Positions 59,925-64,000 of a stretch of DNA of 64,000 nt are shown piece by piece. How positions within the stretch are numbered: position 1 is the first letter of the stretch; each line of letters opens with the position of its first letter. The DNA comes from Vicinamibacterales bacterium (lineage in GTDB: Bacteria > Acidobacteriota > Vicinamibacteria > Vicinamibacterales > UBA2999): positions 1 to 64,000 of the forward strand of contig JBAZYO010000011.1 of assembly GCA_041659285.1 (NCBI GenBank). Reading direction: 5' to 3'. The notes under the pieces were generated by a model. The model did no database searches. It had not been told where the DNA came from and saw only the letters and a list, made by a program, of their open reading frames with translations. The translations under genes were made by a program, and so were the position numbers.

Positions 59925-62216
59925 TTAGAAGCGGAGGAACCGGTTGACCTTCACGATCAAGGCCTGGTTCAGCAGGCCGGGCGCGCCCAGCCGCGCATCG
60001 CTGTCTCGTTCCTGGTTGAACACCACGAAGAGCTCACTGCCAGGACGGTATTCCCAGCGCAGACGGACGTTCGCGCTGACCGCATGCGTGCTCGAGTTGT
60101 ACTGCACGAGCGCGCTCGCAAAGAGCAGCGGCGTCGCGGTATAGGTGACGCGCGACCCCGCCAGCCGGTTCACAAACGCACCGGCCGGCAGGTCGAGCCA
60201 GTTCACCGAGATATTCGGCTCGATCGAGAGCTGCGACGTGACATTGATCCGCGACCGATTGAAGGTGACCGCCGTGCGGTTGCCGCCATAGAACGAGCCC
60301 TTCTCGACGAGCACGTTGCCGCTCAGGCGCCGCTGCTGCCCCATGTTGTAGCCGACGCGGGCCGTCGTGAACCGGTAGCCGCCAATCGGCACGCGTGCGC
60401 CCGGCACCAGCGTGAACGCGCGGGTGATGAGCTCGTAGTCGTCGTTCAGGCCCACGCTCAGCCGGTCGCTGTTCTGAAACTCGACCGCGACTTCGCCGTC
60501 GGCAATGCGCGTGCTGAGCCGGCCGGCGCTGTCCTCGAGGTAGGTGAACTGCGCGATGTTCGAGACCTTGCGGACGCGCCTGCTCCTCCTCGGGCGAGGG
60601 CTGAAGCGCAGTTGCGCGTAGTTCTTGCGGATGTCGGCCCGCCGCAGGAAGCCGACTTCGGGATTGAAGTCCCGATCGATCGACAGGCGTTCCAGCTGAA
60701 CACCGTAGCGATCGCCGCCGTACTCCATCTGCGCGCGATAGCTCATGTCGGCGGAGGTGACGCGGTCGGACACGCTCTTGGCGACGTAGGTGGCAAACGT
60801 GAGGTTGTTGAAAAAGGCAAACGTGCCATCCACGCCGTAGACCTGGTTCGACCCAGGTAGCGTCTGCGCCTTCGACCGCGCCGTGGCCAGCACGCCGATA
60901 CTGCTCCGGCGCAGGATGTCTCGCTTCACCCGGACGACCGAGAAATTCGTGGCGGCCGCGTTTGCCGCGGCATCTGCTCTGGTCTGCATGTTGACCATGC
61001 CAATCGAGTAGCGGCCGACGCGCCCGGTCAGGCGTCCGCCGCCCAGGATCGGCACCTCGCGGCTGCCCGACAGGCCCAGCCGGCGACTGTAGAACAGCAA
61101 CGGCAGGTCGGAGGTGTTGGCGGCGGCGCCCCCGGAGAAGCTGTTGTTGCCGAAGGTAAACAGACCCTGATTTTCGAGGAAGAAGTCGCGCTTCTCAGGA
61201 AAGAACAGGCTGAAGCGTGTGAGGTTCACTTGCTGCTCGTCGCCTTCCACCTGCGCGAAGTCGGTGTTGTAGGTGAGATCCAGGGTGAGGTTCTTCGTGA
61301 TGCCGTACTTCGCGTCAACGCCGAGGTCGCCGCTGACGTCGTTCGTGCGCTTCGGCGTCGACGTGTTATCCGACGTGAGATCGGCAATGGCGTATGGCTT
61401 CACTTCGAAGGTGCCAGTGACCTTCGGCGCTTCGAGCCCAACCAGACTCGCGTACAGCGATGCCGAGAAGTCGGCGCGGCCCAGCCCAAGCGACGGCGGC
61501 AGCTTGGTCAGGTAGGCAATCTCGTTCTTGGCCTTGACCGAGCGGCGGGCTTGGAACCCCCAATCCTGCACGTTGCCGGGTCCGTAGCGAATCGACTTGA
61601 ATGGCACGGCGGCCTCGATGGTCCAACCACCCTCGAAGGTGCCCGCTTTGAGGCTCCACACCGGGTTCCAGTCTGGGTTGAACTGGCGCTCGTTCACGCT
61701 CTGCAGTTCCGTCCGTCCCCCCAGTGGATTGGCCTCGAACAAGATGGCGTTGCGGCGATCCCGGAATGTGTCGAAGGCAAACTCGACCGAGTCGCCCTGG
61801 CGGATGTTGTTGCTGTCGCGCCGCATCTCGTTGGCGATGCGGCGGCCAGGCTCGCTTTCCCACGCTCTGAAGGCGACATACACGTTGTCGTCGTCGTAGA
61901 AGACCCAGACCTCGGTCTTCTCACTGGCGGGCTGACCCGCGTCCGGCTCCATCTGAATGAAGCCGGACGCGGGTTGCACGCGGCTGTAGGCCGCCTCGTC
62001 GAGCCGCCCGTCGATGCGCATGGGCGTCGTGACACGCACCGCGCGCACGGTGGCGCGCCCCTGGTCATCGCGCGCGATCGTCTCTGGCAGCGTGGGAGGA
62101 GGCGGACCCGGCGCGGCTTGAGCCGGGCGGGCCGGCGCCGGTTGGGCGGAGACCCGGCCGGCGCCAAGGCTCGCGAGTCCGGCCGCGACCAAGACGAGGA
62201 TCGGGCTCACGCGCAT
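59925..62216 (-). CDS. CBM9-like / DUF5916 outer-membrane-type protein
   Basis: 763 residues from MRVSPILVLVAAGLASLGAG, signal peptide ending near VSAQP. Residues about 50-230 form a CBM9-like domain (VRVTTPMRIDGRLDEAAYSR, VYVAFRAWESEPGR, GDSVEFAFDTFRDRRNAILF). The rest is the DUF5916 region with repeated beta-strands (KYGITKNLTLDLTYNTDFAQ, FFPEKRDFFLENQGLFTFGN) and ends VKVNRFLRF, consistent with an outer-membrane barrel. The family is common in Acidobacteria and Bacteroidetes and of unknown function; carbohydrate binding is suggested only by the first domain. It is 24 nt downstream of the MarR gene and probably under its control. Confidence 0.88.
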   Translation of the reverse strand: MRVSPILVLVAAGLASLGAGRVSAQPAPARPAQAAPGPPPPTLPETIARDDQGRATVRAVRVTTPMRIDGRLDEAAYSRVQPASGFIQMEPDAGQPASEKTEVWVFYDDDNVYVAFRAWESEPGRRIANEMRRDSNNIRQGDSVEFAFDTFRDRRNAILFEANPLGGRTELQSVNERQFNPDWNPVWSLKAGTFEGGWTIEAAVPFKSIRYGPGNVQDWGFQARRSVKAKNEIAYLTKLPPSLGLGRADFSASLYASLVGLEAPKVTGTFEVKPYAIADLTSDNTSTPKRTNDVSGDLGVDAKYGITKNLTLDLTYNTDFAQVEGDEQQVNLTRFSLFFPEKRDFFLENQGLFTFGNNSFSGGAAANTSDLPLLFYSRRLGLSGSREVPILGGGRLTGRVGRYSIGMVNMQTRADAAANAAATNFSVVRVKRDILRRSSIGVLATARSKAQTLPGSNQVYGVDGTFAFFNNLTFATYVAKSVSDRVTSADMSYRAQMEYGGDRYGVQLERLSIDRDFNPEVGFLRRADIRKNYAQLRFSPRPRRSRRVRKVSNIAQFTYLEDSAGRLSTRIADGEVAVEFQNSDRLSVGLNDDYELITRAFTLVPGARVPIGGYRFTTARVGYNMGQQRRLSGNVLVEKGSFYGGNRTAVTFNRSRINVTSQLSIEPNISVNWLDLPAGAFVNRLAGSRVTYTATPLLFASALVQYNSSTHAVSANVRLRWEYRPGSELFVVFNQERDSDARLGAPGLLNQALIVKVNRFLRF

Positions 62217-62240
62217 TGGTGCGGCATCACTCAAGGGCTC

Positions 62241-62720
62241 CTAGCCGATCGTGCGCAACTTCGTCGTGGCGTTGGTGAGGGCCGACAGCGTGTCGTCGCC
62301 CAGCAGGGCGCGCAGCCGCTCCTGTGCGCGGCGCCACCCGGCGCGCGCGGCGTCGAGCTGCTCACGACCCTCCGGCGACGTCTGATAGATGCGCTGTCGC
62401 CGGTCGGTTCCCGCCCGCCGCGCGACCCAGCCGCGCCGCTCCAGCACGGCCATCACCCGGGTCATCGTAGTGCTGTCCATCCCGAAGCCCTTCGCCAACT
62501 GCCCGTGCGTGGCGTCGCCGAGCCGGTTGAGCGCGCTCAGCACGCCAAACTGCGTCACTTCGAGCCCCGAGTCGCGGAGCTCAGCGTCGTAGAAGCGCGT
62601 CACCTGTCGCGACAGCCGCCGGATGTTGGCGCAGGCGCAGGGCAGGGCGAACAGGTCGCCGGCCGCCGGAAGCGCTGTCGACGCGCGACGAGGAGATGGG
62701 GGCTTTCGAGGGCGTGACAT
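62241..62720 (-). CDS. MarR-family transcriptional regulator
   Basis: 159 residues from MSRPRKPPSP. The winged helix is complete: LEVTQFGVLSALNRLGDATH, recognition helix GQLAKGFGMDSTTMTRVMAV, wing RRAGTDRRQRIYQTSPEGRE, then the dimerising C-terminal helix. CACANIRRLSRQV near the N-terminus has two Cys that might sense oxidants. An upstream in-frame ATG at 62738 would lie before the predicted transcription start, so 62720 is preferred. The DUF5916 gene follows on the same strand, and a palindrome over the -10 suggests self-repression. Confidence 0.9.
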   Translation of the reverse strand: MSRPRKPPSPRRASTALPAAGDLFALPCACANIRRLSRQVTRFYDAELRDSGLEVTQFGVLSALNRLGDATHGQLAKGFGMDSTTMTRVMAVLERRGWVARRAGTDRRQRIYQTSPEGREQLDAARAGWRRAQERLRALLGDDTLSALTNATTKLRTIG

Positions 62721-62736
62721 TGGTAGATAGATGCGC

Positions 62737-62768
62737 ATACATGTATCAGACGGCACGCCGCGCGTCAA
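62737..62768 (-). promoter_or_regulatory. MarR promoter with palindromic operator ATACATGTAT over the -10
   Basis: On the minus strand TTGACG (62763-62768), 17-nt spacer, TACATG (62740-62745). ATACATGTAT at 62737-62746 is a perfect 10-bp palindrome covering the -10, flanked by GCGCAT, and is a natural MarR dimer site. Transcription would start about 13 nt before the ATG at 62720. Confidence 0.5.
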
Positions 62769-62795
62769 AGTATTTTCACGCGGAATGTCGAGTGA

Positions 62796-62820
62796 TGGCG
62801 GAGGCTTGAGGGATTCGCAC
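62796..62820 (-). other. Degenerate tRNA-Ser-like 3' end (possible att relic 1)
   Basis: Read on the minus strand, the 25 bases give GTGCGAATCCCTC followed by AAGCCTCCGCCA: a T-arm-like segment, half an acceptor stem and CCA. The 5' part of a tRNA is not present nearby, and the T-loop is altered (TGCGAAT in place of TTCGAAT), so it is not a working tRNA. Confidence 0.4.
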
Positions 62821-62900
62821 TGTGGGCGGCGCGAAGCGCCGGCCATTGAGCCCGAGGCGCACCCGAGCCGCCATCGAACGAGACGCCAGATTGAGTGAGA

Positions 62901-62925
62901 TGGCGGAGAGGGTGGGATTCGGACC
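62901..62925 (-). other. Degenerate tRNA-Ser-like 3' end (possible att relic 2)
   Basis: On the minus strand: GGTCCGAATCCCACC then CTCTCCGCCA, the usual 3' end of a tRNA-Ser apart from one T-loop change. It aligns base for base with relic 1 at 62796-62820 and both are preceded by GAGTGA-like bases. A tyrosine integrase starts 132 nt further right, the usual arrangement for an island end. Confidence 0.5.
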
Positions 62926-63056
62926 TTCCTCAACACCACAAACGCTAAAACATTCGGAAATACGCCTCAATAGAAACAACAGAATCCTCGAAATTCGTCG
63001 TTACTGGAATAAAACTGGAATACAGCCCCTTCGCTTTGCTAGGCTAAATCCAATAT
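62926..63056. other. AT-rich island edge without a gene
   Basis: Composition drops sharply in GC compared with all DNA to the left. It contains a short direct repeat (CTGGAATA at about 63004 and ACTGGAATAC at about 63014) and no convincing frame. It probably carries the integrase promoter. Confidence 0.4.
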
Positions 63057-64000
63057 ATGCCTGCTGGAAGTTTAGCTCTATTTCGCTGGCATGCTCGCAC
63101 ATGCCCACACCGTTCCAAGGGGCGGCGGTGGACCAGATGTAATTGTGCCGTCTGGGCTCAGGGGTCCCTGGGTGGCGAGTGGATCAAGCGATCCCTGAAC
63201 ACTCGCGATTGGAGCGTGGCCGCCGCAACGATTCACGAATGGGAGGCGGCGAAAGAGATCGGCGGCAGGAGGCAAGAAGTCCCGACGATCAAACAGGCGC
63301 TTCAGAAATATTTTGACGACGTCGAGGCCCGCCACCTCGCACCCTCGACCGTCCGAAAGCGCCGCGAGCTGCTCGAAGGAAAGCTGCTTCCTTATTGCGA
63401 AACGAAAGGTTTCAGCCGGCTCAAAGACCTAAACGTGGATGCGCTTCGCAGTTTTCGCAAGACCTGGAAGTTCTCCGCGATTTCGGCGGTCAAGAGGCTC
63501 GAATACTTGCGCGGGTTCATGCGGTTCTGCGAAGAGTCGGAGTGGATCGAACGGAATCCTGCGAGGGCGATTAAGCCCCCAAAGGTCACCCAATCGCCGA
63601 CGCTGCCGTTCGAAGAACAGGACGTCAAGCGGGCACTTGAAGCGGCCGACAAGTTGGCGGAATGGGGCTCGTTCGGACCTAAGGTAAAGGCGATGGTGCT
63701 CCTCCTGCGTTATTCAGGCTTGCGACTCCAGGATGCTGCTTGTCTTGAGCGCAGTCGGTTGACTGGTGACAAGCTATTTCTCTACACGCAGAAGACAGGC
63801 ACTCCCGTCTACTGTCCGCTTCCACCAGAAGTGACAAAGGCTCTCGGAGCGTTAGTCAACGAGAGAGCAGAGTATTTTTTCTGGGATGGCAAGAGCGAGC
63901 GCGAGACAACGGTAAAGAGCTGGAACCGGGTGTTTCAGAAGCTGTTCTCAACCACCGATCCGCCAGTCGTCGGTGGTCATGCTCATCGGTTCCGAGACAC
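63057..64000 (+). CDS. Site-specific tyrosine integrase, 3'-truncated by window edge
   Basis: ATG 63057 opens a frame with no stop to the window end (314 codons). The N-terminus MPAGSLALFRWHARTCPHRS then TRCNCAVWAQGSLGGEWIKR has the Cys/His cluster and GSLxGEWI of a known integrase subgroup. A SAM-like core-binding domain follows (VRKRRELLEGKLLPYCETKG, LEYLRGFMRFCEESEWIERN), then the catalytic domain with the first active-site Arg in RYSGLRLQDAACLE and HAHRFRD at the very end; the Tyr nucleophile lies beyond the window. Base composition is lower in GC than the chromosome. Together with the tRNA-like relics to its left it marks an island running right. Confidence 0.88.
   Translation, partial: MPAGSLALFRWHARTCPHRSKGRRWTRCNCAVWAQGSLGGEWIKRSLNTRDWSVAAATIHEWEAAKEIGGRRQEVPTIKQALQKYFDDVEARHLAPSTVRKRRELLEGKLLPYCETKGFSRLKDLNVDALRSFRKTWKFSAISAVKRLEYLRGFMRFCEESEWIERNPARAIKPPKVTQSPTLPFEEQDVKRALEAADKLAEWGSFGPKVKAMVLLLRYSGLRLQDAACLERSRLTGDKLFLYTQKTGTPVYCPLPPEVTKALGALVNERAEYFFWDGKSERETTVKSWNRVFQKLFSTTDPPVVGGHAHRFRD

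Noticed and set aside
62796..62925. A functional tRNA-Ser gene
   Set aside because: Only the last 25 bases resemble a tRNA in each case; the 5' acceptor strand, D-arm and anticodon arm are absent and the T-loops are mutated.
62822..63142. 106-residue plus-strand frame before the integrase
   Set aside because: It runs through the tRNA relics and AT-rich edge and overlaps the integrase start in another frame; no family likeness.

Overview
The window is one 64 kb piece of a high-GC, gene-dense chromosome, most likely from an Acidobacteriota bacterium close to Vicinamibacteria. The basis is the gene content: two very large TonB-dependent receptors with an N-terminal carboxypeptidase-regulatory-like domain, a divergently placed VWFA-related secreted protein of the acidobacterial type, a CBM9-like/DUF5916 outer-membrane-type protein, an ECF42-type sigma factor and many single-domain enzymes. 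No rRNA or complete tRNA gene was seen. Taxonomy is inference from gene families only.

Layout. 1-5 kb: C-terminal 1639 residues of a cyclic beta-1,2-glucan synthase/GH94 protein whose start lies outside the window. 5-9.2 kb: cupin, GNAT acetyltransferase, class A penicillin-binding protein, NHL beta-propeller protein. 9.2-10.8 kb: a large palindrome, the 5' stub of a DGPF/YCII gene and its usual partner, an ECF42 sigma factor. 10.8-17.6 kb: a minus-strand copper block (CopA, CopB and small secreted proteins), NhaA and a metallophosphatase, with a divergent HupE-like membrane protein plus anchor protein. 17.6-23.6 kb: VWFA protein and TonB receptor 1. 23.6-26.5 kb: a RES/Xre toxin-antitoxin pair that appears to have landed in the gene downstream of a D-aminoacylase. 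26.6-30.5 kb: serine hydrolase, YcaQ-like protein, di-haem peroxidase. 30.7-38.7 kb: a compact minus-strand run in which a LolA-like protein, two FtsX permeases, an ATPase and an outer-membrane protein lead into DUF302, SDR, ring-cleaving dioxygenase and esterase genes. 39-45 kb: MlaF-like ATPase, nitronate monooxygenase-like protein, YhbY, zinc-ribbon protein, a five-S1-domain protein and an FAD amine oxidase-like protein.

45.3-55.0 kb is the most unusual part: two giant secreted multidomain proteins (2086 and 848 residues) that share what looks like the same alpha/alpha-toroid domain in different scaffolds (Ca-binding TSP3, PKD and HYR repeats in one; a TIG-like domain and 30 collagen-type Gly-X-Y triplets in the other), with a pentapeptide-repeat protein and an RCC1 stub between them. 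TonB receptor 2, a lipoprotein, a small secreted protein and a MarR-DUF5916 operon follow. The right edge holds two degenerate tRNA-Ser 3' ends and a tyrosine integrase that runs off the window, so a genomic island probably starts here.

Two themes run through the window. First, several genes survive only as 5' stubs (DGPF, the gene after the D-aminoacylase, a P-type ATPase, RCC1, a UPF0149-like gene). Second, intergenic spaces are filled with perfect short hairpins, including a 31-bp inverted repeat, and several starts lie 5-11 nt after a TANNNT box, which suggests leaderless or very short-leader mRNAs.
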